The notes beneath the pieces were generated by a model. The model saw only the letters and a program-made list of their open reading frames with translations. It was not told the origin of the DNA and did no database searches. Of a stretch of DNA of 64,000 nt, positions 26,979 through 35,743 are shown piece by piece (the first letter of the stretch is position 1; each line of letters opens with the position of its first letter). Source of the stretch: JACTOJ01 sp032335695 (GTDB lineage Bacteria > Bacillota > Clostridia > Clostridiales > Clostridiaceae); the NCBI RefSeq assembly GCF_032335695.1, contig NZ_JACTOJ010000005.1, positions 186,001 to 250,000 on the forward strand, written 5' to 3'. Position numbers and translations under genes: made by a program.

Positions 26979-28169
26979 TTACTTTGATAAATTTAAAGTG
27001 TCTCTTGCAATCATTAATTCCTCATCAGTAGGAATAACAAATACTTTGACTTTAGCATCCTTAACGCTGATATCACAATCTTCTCCTGGTGCTTCGTTCT
27101 TAACTTCATCAATTGAAATTCCTAAGAATTCAAGTCCTTCACAAGAATATTTTCTTATTATTGATGCATTTTCACCAAGACCTGCTGTAAATACCACAGC
27201 ATCAACTCCACCCATAGCAGCTGCATAAGCACCTATATATTTTTTTACTCTATAAGTAAAAATCTTTATAGCAAGCTGTGCTCTTGGATTTCCCTGTTCT
27301 GCAGCAGATCTAACATCTCTAAAATCACTGCTGACACCTGAAATTCCAAATATTCCTGATTTTTTATTAAGTATTTCATCTACTTCTTTTATGCTATATC
27401 CATCATCCAATAAGTATTTTATTATAGCTGGATCTAAATCTCCGCTTCTTGTTCCCATAGCAAGCCCTTCAAGAGGAGTAAATCCCATACTTGTATCTAC
27501 AGATATACCGCCTTTTACAGCAGCTACACTAGCACCATTTCCTAAATGGCAAGTAATTATTTTTGTATCTTTTACATCTTTTTTAAGAAGATCTGCTGCT
27601 AATTTTGAAACATATTTATGAGATGTCCCATGGAAGCCATATCTTCTTATTTTCTTTTGTTCATATAATTCATATGGCAAAGCATAAAGATAAGCTTCTT
27701 CAGGCATATTTGCATGAAAAGCTGTATCGAAAACAGCTACCATAGGAACTCCTGGCATAATAGCTTTACAAGCCTCTATTCCAATTAAATTCGGTGGGTT
27801 ATGAAGAGGTGCTATTTTGATGCATTCCTCAAGAGCTTTCATTACAGCCTCATCTATAAGAACGGACTTAGCATATTTTTCTCCTCCATGAACCACTCTG
27901 TGTCCAACTGCCCCAATCTCATTAGTGTCCTTTATCACTCCATGCTCAACATCTACAAGAGCTTGTATAACTGTTTCTATAGCCTCCTTATGGTCTTTAA
28001 GAGGTTTTTGAATTACAAAATTTTCTCTTCCACTAACCTTTTGAGTTAATATAGATCCCTCTATGCCTATTCTTTCAACTAAGCCCTTAGCTAAAACACT
28101 TTCATTATCCATGTTAAAAAGTTGATACTTCAAAGAAGAACTTCCGCAGTTTACAACTAATACTTTCAT
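26979..28169 (-). CDS. ackA: acetate kinase
   Basis: 396 aa. It converts acetyl-phosphate and ADP to acetate and ATP, the final ATP-yielding step of acetate fermentation. Conserved motifs are VLVVNCGSSSLKYQLF at the N-terminus, HRVVHGGEKY, and the CHLGNGASVAAV nucleotide-binding region. It follows pta by 17 bp, the standard pair. Confidence 0.97.
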   Translation of the reverse strand: MKVLVVNCGSSSLKYQLFNMDNESVLAKGLVERIGIEGSILTQKVSGRENFVIQKPLKDHKEAIETVIQALVDVEHGVIKDTNEIGAVGHRVVHGGEKYAKSVLIDEAVMKALEECIKIAPLHNPPNLIGIEACKAIMPGVPMVAVFDTAFHANMPEEAYLYALPYELYEQKKIRRYGFHGTSHKYVSKLAADLLKKDVKDTKIITCHLGNGASVAAVKGGISVDTSMGFTPLEGLAMGTRSGDLDPAIIKYLLDDGYSIKEVDEILNKKSGIFGISGVSSDFRDVRSAAEQGNPRAQLAIKIFTYRVKKYIGAYAAAMGGVDAVVFTAGLGENASIIRKYSCEGLEFLGISIDEVKNEAPGEDCDISVKDAKVKVFVIPTDEELMIARDTLNLSK

Positions 28170-28186
28170 AATTTCACCTCATTATG

Positions 28187-29191
28187 TTAAATATTTTTTT
28201 GAGCTTGAACAGCAGTAACAGCAACAACATTAACTATATCATCTGAGCTGCATCCTCTTGATAAATCGTTGATAGGTCTAGCAAAGCCTTGACATATTGG
28301 TCCAATAGCCTCAGCTTTAGCAAAACGCTGAACAAGTTTATATCCTATGTTTCCAGCCTGTAAGTCAGGGAATATAAGTACATTAGCGCCTCCAGCTACC
28401 TTACTGTTAGGAGCCTTTTGATCAGCAACCTTTCTTACTATCGCAGCATCTAACTGAAGTTCACCATCTATTAATAAATCGGGTCTCTTTTGTTTAGCTA
28501 TTTCAGTAGCATTTCTAACTTTAGTAACCACCTCGTGATCTGCACTTCCCATGGTTGAGAAGGAAAGCATAGCTACCTTTGGTTCTTCAATTCCACATAA
28601 ACTTCTAGCTGTCTCAGCTGTAGCAATAGCTATGGAAGCTAATTGATCTTCATTAGGAGAAGGATTAACTGCACAATCTGAAAACACTAATAAACCTTCC
28701 TCACCAAATTGACAATCTGGAACCATCATTATAAAAAAGCTGGATACTACAGAAACTCCTGGTGCTGTTTTTATTATTTGAAGACCTGGTCTTAAAAGAT
28801 CTCCAGTAGTATGAACTGCTCCAGAAACCATGCCGTCTGCATATCCAAGCTTAGCCATCATAGTACCAAAGTATAAAGGATCTCTAACTATCTTATCAGC
28901 TTTCTCTATAGTCATGCCTTTATTTTTTCTTAATTCATAAAATTCATTCGCAAAAATTTCAGTGTATTCACTGTCAGCAGGATCCACAATTTCTACGCCT
29001 TCGATATTAGCGCCTATTTCCTTTGATTTATTTAATATGCTTTCTCTGCTGCCTACTAATGTTAATTTTGCAAGTCCATTTTTAACTATTTTTTCACAAG
29101 CAAGAAGAGTCCTCTCTTCATCTCCCTCTGGCAGCACTATCTTTTTTATATCTTGTTGTGCTAATTGCCAAATCTTTTTCATTAATTCCAT
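28187..29191 (-). CDS. pta: phosphate acetyltransferase
   Basis: 334 aa, the short form without N-terminal regulatory domains. It exchanges CoA and phosphate on acetyl-CoA. Typical motifs include VLPEGDEERTL, DGMVSGAVHTTGDLLRPGLQ and ICQGFARPINDLSRGC. The ATG at 29191 (MELMKK) is chosen because it lies 9 bases after AAGGAG; another ATG six bases upstream is almost touching that site. The divergent neighbour is tmcAL. Confidence 0.96.
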   Translation of the reverse strand: MELMKKIWQLAQQDIKKIVLPEGDEERTLLACEKIVKNGLAKLTLVGSRESILNKSKEIGANIEGVEIVDPADSEYTEIFANEFYELRKNKGMTIEKADKIVRDPLYFGTMMAKLGYADGMVSGAVHTTGDLLRPGLQIIKTAPGVSVVSSFFIMMVPDCQFGEEGLLVFSDCAVNPSPNEDQLASIAIATAETARSLCGIEEPKVAMLSFSTMGSADHEVVTKVRNATEIAKQKRPDLLIDGELQLDAAIVRKVADQKAPNSKVAGGANVLIFPDLQAGNIGYKLVQRFAKAEAIGPICQGFARPINDLSRGCSSDDIVNVVAVTAVQAQKNI

Positions 29192-29227
29192 GTTCATATC
29201 TCCTTTCAAAACTTCTGCACATATATA

Positions 29228-29257
29228 AATATACTCCTCATATCGTATATTTTTCAA
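29228..29257 (-). promoter_or_regulatory. possible pta-ackA promoter
   Basis: Minus-strand TTGAAA (29252-29257), an 18-bp spacer and TATATT (29228-29233) lie about 35 bases upstream of the pta start. Confidence 0.4.
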
Positions 29258-29371
29258 CAAAAATTAATAAAATACTTTGAAAGAGACAATGTTTTTTAAT
29301 TCAGAAAATTATTAATGTTCTTTTATTTGAATAATACTTTAAAAAATCTATTTTTAATACGCTTTACAATA

Positions 29372-29399
29372 TTGTATTTATAAATGTATATTATATAAT
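29372..29399 (+). promoter_or_regulatory. possible tmcAL promoter
   Basis: TTGTAT (29372-29377), a 16-bp spacer and TATAAT (29394-29399) lie 43 bases before the tmcAL ATG. Confidence 0.5.
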
Positions 29400-29442
29400 A
29401 TCAGTAATTTTAATAATTAATATGTATATAGGAGATGTTTTA

Positions 29443-30663
29443 ATGCGAATATCCGCTATAGTTAGTGAATATAATCCTCTTCATGCAGGTCACAAATATC
29501 ATATAGAAAAGACAAAAGAAATTACTCAATGTGATGCTGTTATCTGCATAATGAGCGGTAATTTTGTACAAAGAGGCGAACCTGCTATAATAGACAAATG
29601 GCATAGAGCAGAAATGTCTTTAAATGAAGGTATAGATTTAGTAATAGAACTTCCATGCATATACTCCTTAGCAAGTGCAGAACTGTTTGCTATGGGCGCT
29701 ATAAAAATATTAAATAAACTATCTGTAGTAAATTATTTGTGCTTTGGGAGCGAATCCGGAAATGTAAATAAACTAAAAAAAATTGCTTATATACTGCATA
29801 GTGAGCCAGAGGAATTTAAAGTTAACTTGAAAAAAAATTTATCTTATGGAATGTCTTTTCCTTCAGCACGTGAAAAATCTCTTTTTCATTATTTATCAAA
29901 TAATGAAAACCTTATTGATGATGACTTATCCAATGTATTAAAATCTTCTAATAACATATTAGGTATAGAATATTGCAAGAGCCTTATAAGGAGTTCATCA
30001 AATATAACCCCTTATACCATAGAGAGAATAGGCAGTGACTACAACAGTGAAGAAATACAAAAAACCTTTTCAAGTGCCACAGCTATTAGAAAATATATAA
30101 AGAATAAGAATGTGAAAGAAGTAGAACCATACCTAACAAAAGTAAGTTTGAATATGATTAGAGAACTTATAAATAAAGACTATGATTTTGCATTTTCAGA
30201 AAAAATCTTTGATTTTATTAAATACAAGATGCTTACAGAAAAGTATCCTACAATAAAAAATTTACCCGATTGCAGCGAAGGTTTAGATAACAGAATTTAT
30301 TCAAGTCTAGTTAATTCAGCATCTTTAGCAGAATTAATAAATAATACAAAAACCAAAAGATATACTTATACTAGGATAAGCAGGCTCCTTCATCAATATT
30401 TCATAGGTTTTGAAACCTTTGATATACAAAAAATAATTAATTCAGATATTGATTACATAAGAGTGCTTGGACTTAACACTAAGGGTGCAGAAATATTAAA
30501 AAAATTAAAACAAAATACTAATATAAATATTATTAATAAAGTTCCTAAAAATATATTATCTCCTATGTTGAACCTTGATATACTTAGTACAAAGGCCTAT
30601 AGCGTAGTAAATAACTCAATAAAATATAATGAAGATTATTTAAAAAGTCCAATAATTTACTAA
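29443..30663 (+). CDS. tmcAL: tRNA(Met) cytidine acetate ligase (TmcAL/YlbM)
   Basis: 406 aa from the ATG at 29443, preceded by GGAG at 8 bases. The N-terminal nucleotidyltransferase fold shows SEYNPLHAGHKYHIEKTK (an HxGH motif) and CIMSGNFVQRGEP. Family members make N4-acetylcytidine at the wobble base of elongator tRNA-Met using acetate and ATP. The divergent pta-ackA operon supplies acetate, which is suggestive but not proof of a link. It is followed by ylbJ. Confidence 0.92.
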   Translation: MRISAIVSEYNPLHAGHKYHIEKTKEITQCDAVICIMSGNFVQRGEPAIIDKWHRAEMSLNEGIDLVIELPCIYSLASAELFAMGAIKILNKLSVVNYLCFGSESGNVNKLKKIAYILHSEPEEFKVNLKKNLSYGMSFPSAREKSLFHYLSNNENLIDDDLSNVLKSSNNILGIEYCKSLIRSSSNITPYTIERIGSDYNSEEIQKTFSSATAIRKYIKNKNVKEVEPYLTKVSLNMIRELINKDYDFAFSEKIFDFIKYKMLTEKYPTIKNLPDCSEGLDNRIYSSLVNSASLAELINNTKTKRYTYTRISRLLHQYFIGFETFDIQKIINSDIDYIRVLGLNTKGAEILKKLKQNTNINIINKVPKNILSPMLNLDILSTKAYSVVNNSIKYNEDYLKSPIIY

Positions 30664-30747
30664 ATGATATAATAAATCTTAAAAGTTGTAATAAATAATT
30701 TTCTCCTTAATTATATATAACTAGATAAATAAAATTAAGGAGGATTT

Positions 30748-31932
30748 ATGTTAGCTATACTAATTTGCTTAATTATCGCCATTATTATATTAGTCTTGTA
30801 TTTATCAAAGTCATTAAACATCAATAGAATAATTATTTTTATATGTACTTTCTTTATAATATATTTTATAGCTCTTCCTAAAACTTGTATTAATTCCACC
30901 ATATCTGGTACTAAAATGTTTTTTGTATCTGTTTTTCCTTCATTATTCGCATTTCTTATAATCTGCAATATATTAATAAAATATAACGGAATTAACATAT
31001 ATGCTAAAATTATAGGAAAACCGCTTTGTGCCCCACTTAGGTTGCCGGCATCTTGCAGCCTTGTACTTATTATAAGCGCATTATGCGGATACCCTCTTGG
31101 AGCAAAATACAGCTCTGAACTTTATGATAAAAAAATTATAGACTTTAATACTTTTGAGAGATTAATAAATATCGCCAGCAATGCTAGTCCAGTATTTATA
31201 GTTGGCACGGTAGGTATATCCATGCTTAATAGTAATATTATAGGTTATTTACTTCTAGCCACAAGTTACATGACTTGCATAATTATGTCTTTAATATTAC
31301 CAATAAACAACAAAAATCATAATTTTAGATCAGAAAACTCCTTTAAAAAAAATAATAACGAAGATAAATCTTCGTTAAATATAGGTATAGTGCTTAAAGA
31401 AAGCATAGAGGGTTCTATTAAAAGTTCTCTTTCTATAGGCGGATATATAATATTTTTTTCCGTTATAATTGACACACTAAAAAACAGTTTTGCATCAAGA
31501 TATCTATTATACCATGTGTTTGGCAATAGTATTTTCAGCAATATAATTTATTCATTATGCTTAGGATTAATCGAAATAACCAATGGCTGCAAATTGCTTT
31601 CTGAACTATCCATTCCTCTATATACTAAAGGAGTTATTATTAGCTTTCTCATGAGCTTTGGTGGACTATCAATCTTATCACAGGTATATTCTTTTCTGTG
31701 TAAGTACCAAAATATTTCAATAAAAAAATATATAAGAAGAAAATTATTGCAGGGATGCATATCATCTATGGTTTTTTCAATACTATTCTTTAGCTTTGAA
31801 AGCTACAGTACTCTCTCAACATTTTATGCAGAAAAAACTAATAGCATTTCTCCATTATACATACTGCCATTATTGATTCTGATTATACCTATGCTGCTAT
31901 TTAGGATGAAAAGGTTATTTCATATTTCTTAA
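30748..31932 (+). CDS. ylbJ: sporulation integral membrane protein YlbJ
   Basis: 394 aa with about eight predicted membrane helices. The conserved pieces include SVFPSLFAFLIICNIL, ALCGYPLGAKYSSELY and ASNASPVFIVGTVG, matching the YlbJ family of sigma-E-controlled spore-envelope proteins; members resemble nucleoside-transporter gate domains. The ATG follows AAGGAGG. The last 18 bp overlap the tail of the opposing gene at 31915-32439, leaving no room for a terminator. Confidence 0.9.
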   Translation: MLAILICLIIAIIILVLYLSKSLNINRIIIFICTFFIIYFIALPKTCINSTISGTKMFFVSVFPSLFAFLIICNILIKYNGINIYAKIIGKPLCAPLRLPASCSLVLIISALCGYPLGAKYSSELYDKKIIDFNTFERLINIASNASPVFIVGTVGISMLNSNIIGYLLLATSYMTCIIMSLILPINNKNHNFRSENSFKKNNNEDKSSLNIGIVLKESIEGSIKSSLSIGGYIIFFSVIIDTLKNSFASRYLLYHVFGNSIFSNIIYSLCLGLIEITNGCKLLSELSIPLYTKGVIISFLMSFGGLSILSQVYSFLCKYQNISIKKYIRRKLLQGCISSMVFSILFFSFESYSTLSTFYAEKTNSISPLYILPLLILIIPMLLFRMKRLFHIS

Positions 31933-32439
31933 TTCCTTTACATTATCCCTTATGGTGTTAGAAGTGCTGGCAGAACTATCTGCTATGCTCTTCATAAACC
32001 CTTCAATATTTTCTTTCATACTTCCCATCATGGTTTTTATCTTCTCTTGAATTTCATTATCTAATTGGCACAATATTTCATCAGCATAATCTCTAGCTCC
32101 TAATCTAATAGCTTTTGCATCCCTCTGTGCCTGAGATATTATTTCTTGAGATTTTATGGTAGCCTCTTTGGTAATATCATGATTTTCAACTTGTTTTCTA
32201 AGCATGTCCATGGTCTGCTTTTTAACATCTTCGTACTCTTTATTTGCTTCTGATAATATTCTCTCTTTTTCAGAAATCACCCACTGTGCTTTTTTGAATT
32301 CATCTGGAAGATAATTCACTATTTGATCAATTATGTCAACCACTTCATTTTTATCTACTAGAACTTTACCTGTCATAGGAACCTTAGATGCATTTTCTAA
32401 TATATCCTGAAGATATTCCAATAACTGGAGAACGTCCAT
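31915..32439 (-). CDS. uncharacterised coiled-coil protein beside coaD
   Basis: 174 aa, highly charged and mostly predicted helix. The middle (about 50-140) has heptad-like repeats resembling ATP synthase subunit b or DivIVA-type coiled coils, and homologues are often loosely labelled ATPase. No signal peptide or membrane segment is visible, and no nucleotide-binding motif either, so an ATPase activity is not supported. It is 11 bp downstream of coaD and ends inside the tail of ylbJ. Confidence 0.75.
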   Translation of the reverse strand: MDVLQLLEYLQDILENASKVPMTGKVLVDKNEVVDIIDQIVNYLPDEFKKAQWVISEKERILSEANKEYEDVKKQTMDMLRKQVENHDITKEATIKSQEIISQAQRDAKAIRLGARDYADEILCQLDNEIQEKIKTMMGSMKENIEGFMKSIADSSASTSNTIRDNVKELRNMK

Positions 32440-32450
32440 TTATAACCCTC

Positions 32451-32933
32451 CTACTTGCTATTAATTTTTTTTATGATATCATCTATTATTTCGTCAGGAA
32501 CAAGTCCTTTTATGCACCCTCCGAACATAGCTACCTGTTTAACTGAAGAAGAGCTTAAATAGGAATATTTAGCATTAGTCATCATAAACATGGTTTCAAT
32601 GCTGGAATCAAGCTTATTGTTCATAAGAGCAGTTTGGAATTCATACTCAAAGTCAGACAAAGCTCTAAGACCTCTTATTATTACTTTACACTCTTTTTTC
32701 CTCATAAAACTAGTAAGTAATCCGCTAAAGCTTTCAACTTTAACATTGGAATACGGCTGTACAACTCTCTTAATAAGTTCAACCCTTTCCTCGATACTAA
32801 ATAATCCTTTTTTATCCGGATTTATAAGAACGGCAACTATTACTTCATCAAACACCTTAGAAGCTCTCTTAATGATATCTTTGTGTCCATTGGTTACTGG
32901 GTCAAAGCTTCCTGGATAAACTGCAACTTTCAT
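32451..32933 (-). CDS. coaD: phosphopantetheine adenylyltransferase
   Basis: 160 aa. It makes dephospho-CoA from phosphopantetheine and ATP. The nucleotidyltransferase motif PGSFDPVTNGH at residues 6-16 and the YSYLSSSSVK motif near residue 125 are both present. It follows rsmD by 15 bp, a common pair in Firmicutes. Confidence 0.97.
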   Translation of the reverse strand: MKVAVYPGSFDPVTNGHKDIIKRASKVFDEVIVAVLINPDKKGLFSIEERVELIKRVVQPYSNVKVESFSGLLTSFMRKKECKVIIRGLRALSDFEYEFQTALMNNKLDSSIETMFMMTNAKYSYLSSSSVKQVAMFGGCIKGLVPDEIIDDIIKKINSK

Positions 32934-32948
32934 TTTGTCCTCCTAATG

Positions 32949-33509
32949 TTACTCTTCTATAAAATATTTATAAAAGCAAACTATTGTATGACCATATTTT
33001 CTATAATTAATTAATTTAAGGTTAAGATACCCCTCATAAATTTCTTCTGTAGAATCAATCTTAGTAACAATCAGTCCATCATAATTTAATAAACCATTGT
33101 TAAAAACTAATTCTATAGCCTTTGGAATCATATTTTTAAGATATGGAGGATCTATAAATATTAAATCTAATTTTTCTCCTTCTTTACCTAAAAAATTTAG
33201 AACATCATATGAATCCATATTAAGGCATCTGCATTTATCTTCAAAGCCCAAATTAGTCACATTTTTCTTAAGCAGGCTAAAGGTTCCTGAATGCTTATCT
33301 ACGAGTATACAGCTTTTAGCCCCTCTGCTTACAGCTTCTAGACCTAGGCTTCCTGTTCCCGCAAAAACATCTAATGCTCTGCTAAAAGGTACCTTATTTT
33401 GAATTATATTAAACATAGCTTCTTTTACTCTATCTAGAGTAGGTCTGGTCTGCATGCCTTCAGGGGGTAATAAATTCCTACCCTTTGCAATGCCAGCAAT
33501 AACTCTCAT
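32949..33509 (-). CDS. rsmD: 16S rRNA (guanine-966-N2) methyltransferase RsmD
   Basis: 186 aa. A Rossmann SAM domain with DVFAGTGSLGLEAVSRG (SAM loop) and the catalytic FIDPPYLKN (about 115-123). The N-terminal MRVIAGIAKGRNL with RPTLDRVKEAMFNI is typical of RsmD. It is the first gene of rsmD-coaD-coiled-coil, with a good promoter upstream. Confidence 0.95.
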   Translation of the reverse strand: MRVIAGIAKGRNLLPPEGMQTRPTLDRVKEAMFNIIQNKVPFSRALDVFAGTGSLGLEAVSRGAKSCILVDKHSGTFSLLKKNVTNLGFEDKCRCLNMDSYDVLNFLGKEGEKLDLIFIDPPYLKNMIPKAIELVFNNGLLNYDGLIVTKIDSTEEIYEGYLNLKLINYRKYGHTIVCFYKYFIEE

Positions 33510-33578
33510 TTATTTTCCTCCTGAATATTTATTAATGTCACTATATTTAAATTGGTAACAAACAATGCCATATTTGAT

Positions 33579-33607
33579 ATTTTACCATATAGCTTTTACA
33601 TATACAA
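33579..33607 (-). promoter_or_regulatory. rsmD-coaD promoter
   Basis: Minus-strand TTGTAT (33602-33607), a 17-bp spacer and TAAAAT (33579-33584), about 60 bases before the rsmD start. Confidence 0.6.
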
Positions 33608-33644
33608 TTAATCTTTGTTTTATTTATATCATTTGATAAAAAAC

Positions 33645-35675
33645 CTAATTAAGACATATGTATTTCGTGTCTTCTGCAATACTATCATAAACATCTGATA
33701 ATAGCTTTATATGCTTCTCTCTATGCTCTAATATATTTCTTGCTTCCTGATTAGCTACTTTAAGTATTTCAGCATCTTCATATATATCAGCTATAGCGAG
33801 TTCTGTCATATCACCGCTCTGTTTTATTCCAAATATGTCACCAGTCCCTCTAATTTTCATATCTTCCTCTGCTATTTTGAACCCATCTGTATTTTCTGTC
33901 ATTATCTTCATTCTTTTTTTAGTAATATTGTTTTTGGATTCAGAAATAAGTATGCAATAAGATTCGTACTCTCCTCTTCCAACTCTTCCTCTCAATTGGT
34001 GTAATTGAGCAAGCCCGAATCTTTCCGCATTCTCTATTAACATAACAGAAGCATTTGGTACATTTATTCCTACTTCTATAACAGTTGTAGAAATCAATAC
34101 TTTTATTTCACCAGCCTTAAAAGCTTGCATTATGCTATCTTTGTCGGCATTTTTCATTTTTCCGTGTAAAATTGAAATTGAATCCTTAATAAAATATTCT
34201 TTTTTTAGTTCTTCGTATAATATTTCCGCTGACTTTAGAGGTAATTCTTGATTTTCCTCTATTAATGGGCATACTACATAAGCCTGTCTTCCTGCATCTA
34301 TTTGTTCTTTAATAAATTTATAAGCTTCAGCTCTCTTATTATCGTTTATTAAAATTGTTTTTATACTCTTTCTTCCTTTTGGAAGTTCATCTATTATTGA
34401 TATATCCATATCTCCATATAGAAATAAAGATAATGTCCTAGGGATAGGTGTAGCACTCATAACTAGCATATCTATATTCTCACCTTTATTCATAATTTTA
34501 GCTCTCTGATGAACTCCGAACCTATGCTGTTCATCTGTAACTACCATACCCAACCTTTTAAACTCTACATTATCCTCCAATAAGGCATGAGTTCCTATTA
34601 TTAAATCTAAAGTTCCTTCCTGCAGCTTCTTTTTTATATCTTCCTTTTTTTTATTTGTTATGCTTCCTGTTAATAATTCTATTTTAACTCCATAGTTTTC
34701 AAAATATTTGCAAGCTTCTTCATAATGCTGCTTAGCTAATACCGCTGTAGGCGCTAGCATTACCCCTTGGTATCCATTTTTCAGCACATTTAAAAGTGCT
34801 ATTAATGCTATAACAGTTTTTCCACTGCCTACATCTCCTTGTAGTAATCTGTTCATAGGATATATGCTTTTTTGATCTAATAATATTTCCCTAATAGCTC
34901 TTCTCTGAGCATTCGTGAGCTGAAAAGGCAAACTATCCCTAAATGTGGTAAGTTCCTTACATATTTTAAAAGGTATTCCCAAAGCTTTTGTCTTATTATA
35001 ATTTTTAATCATAAGAACCTTTAAAGAATATATAAAAAGTTCTTGAAATTTTAACCTATATATTGAAGCTTTAAGACTAAAGTCATCCTTAGGAATGTGT
35101 ATATTATGAATTGCATCATCTAGTGGAAGCAATCTAAATTTATTTACTAACTCTTCTGGAAGATTTTCATTAATTTTTACTTGTGATAGTATTTGTCTAA
35201 CAAACTTTAAAATGACTATAGATGATATGCTCTTGTTGGCCGAATACCTTGGCATAATATCTTGAACAAAATTATTCTCATGTATAGTTTTGGGATTGGA
35301 TATAATTTTTTTAGATCCAAAATAAGAAAGCTTGCCATAAAGTCTATAGCTCTCACCTTCTTTAAATTTACTTTTCATATAAGGCTGATTGAACCATTGT
35401 GCATATATAAGTACATCTTCATGTTTGAAGATTAAAGTTGTCATTTTCTTACCAGTTTTAGTGATTTTATCAGAATCAAATCCTATAAATATGCAATCCA
35501 ATATGGTTATCCCTTGCTGTATCTCTTCTTTATTGTTACCTGAAAATTCGTAGTTTTCAGGATAATAAAGCATTAAATCCTTAATGGTATAGATATCTAA
35601 TTTATTGAAGGCTTCTTTTAACCTTGGACCTACACCTTTAAGGTTCTCTATACCACTATTTAAATCCACTACCAT
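33645..35675 (-). CDS. recG: ATP-dependent DNA helicase RecG
   Basis: 676 aa. RecG reverses stalled forks and branch-migrates Holliday junctions. The N-terminal wedge (OB fold) covers about 1-200; helicase motifs follow: Walker A LLQGDVGSGKTVIA, motif II TDEQHRFGVHQR, motif III MSATPIPRTL and motif VI QLRGRVGRG. The start is chosen 6 bases from GGAG; another ATG lies one codon upstream. It follows fakA, the usual asp23-fakA-recG order, with a strong terminator between. Confidence 0.96.
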   Translation of the reverse strand: MVVDLNSGIENLKGVGPRLKEAFNKLDIYTIKDLMLYYPENYEFSGNNKEEIQQGITILDCIFIGFDSDKITKTGKKMTTLIFKHEDVLIYAQWFNQPYMKSKFKEGESYRLYGKLSYFGSKKIISNPKTIHENNFVQDIMPRYSANKSISSIVILKFVRQILSQVKINENLPEELVNKFRLLPLDDAIHNIHIPKDDFSLKASIYRLKFQELFIYSLKVLMIKNYNKTKALGIPFKICKELTTFRDSLPFQLTNAQRRAIREILLDQKSIYPMNRLLQGDVGSGKTVIALIALLNVLKNGYQGVMLAPTAVLAKQHYEEACKYFENYGVKIELLTGSITNKKKEDIKKKLQEGTLDLIIGTHALLEDNVEFKRLGMVVTDEQHRFGVHQRAKIMNKGENIDMLVMSATPIPRTLSLFLYGDMDISIIDELPKGRKSIKTILINDNKRAEAYKFIKEQIDAGRQAYVVCPLIEENQELPLKSAEILYEELKKEYFIKDSISILHGKMKNADKDSIMQAFKAGEIKVLISTTVIEVGINVPNASVMLIENAERFGLAQLHQLRGRVGRGEYESYCILISESKNNITKKRMKIMTENTDGFKIAEEDMKIRGTGDIFGIKQSGDMTELAIADIYEDAEILKVANQEARNILEHREKHIKLLSDVYDSIAEDTKYICLN

Positions 35676-35719
35676 CATCAACTCCAAAATAATAATTAAT
35701 CATAAAACTAGTCATAAAT

Positions 35720-35741
35720 AAAAAAGCCCGAAGGCTTTTTT
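35720..35741 (-). terminator. strong terminator after fakA
   Basis: A 9-bp stem AAAAAAGCC/GGCTTTTTT with the stable TTCG loop on the minus strand. Confidence 0.92.
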
Positions 35742-35743
35742 AT

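Noticed and set aside
31915..32439. ATPase label for the coiled-coil protein
   Set aside because: No Walker motifs or other nucleotide-binding residues are present.
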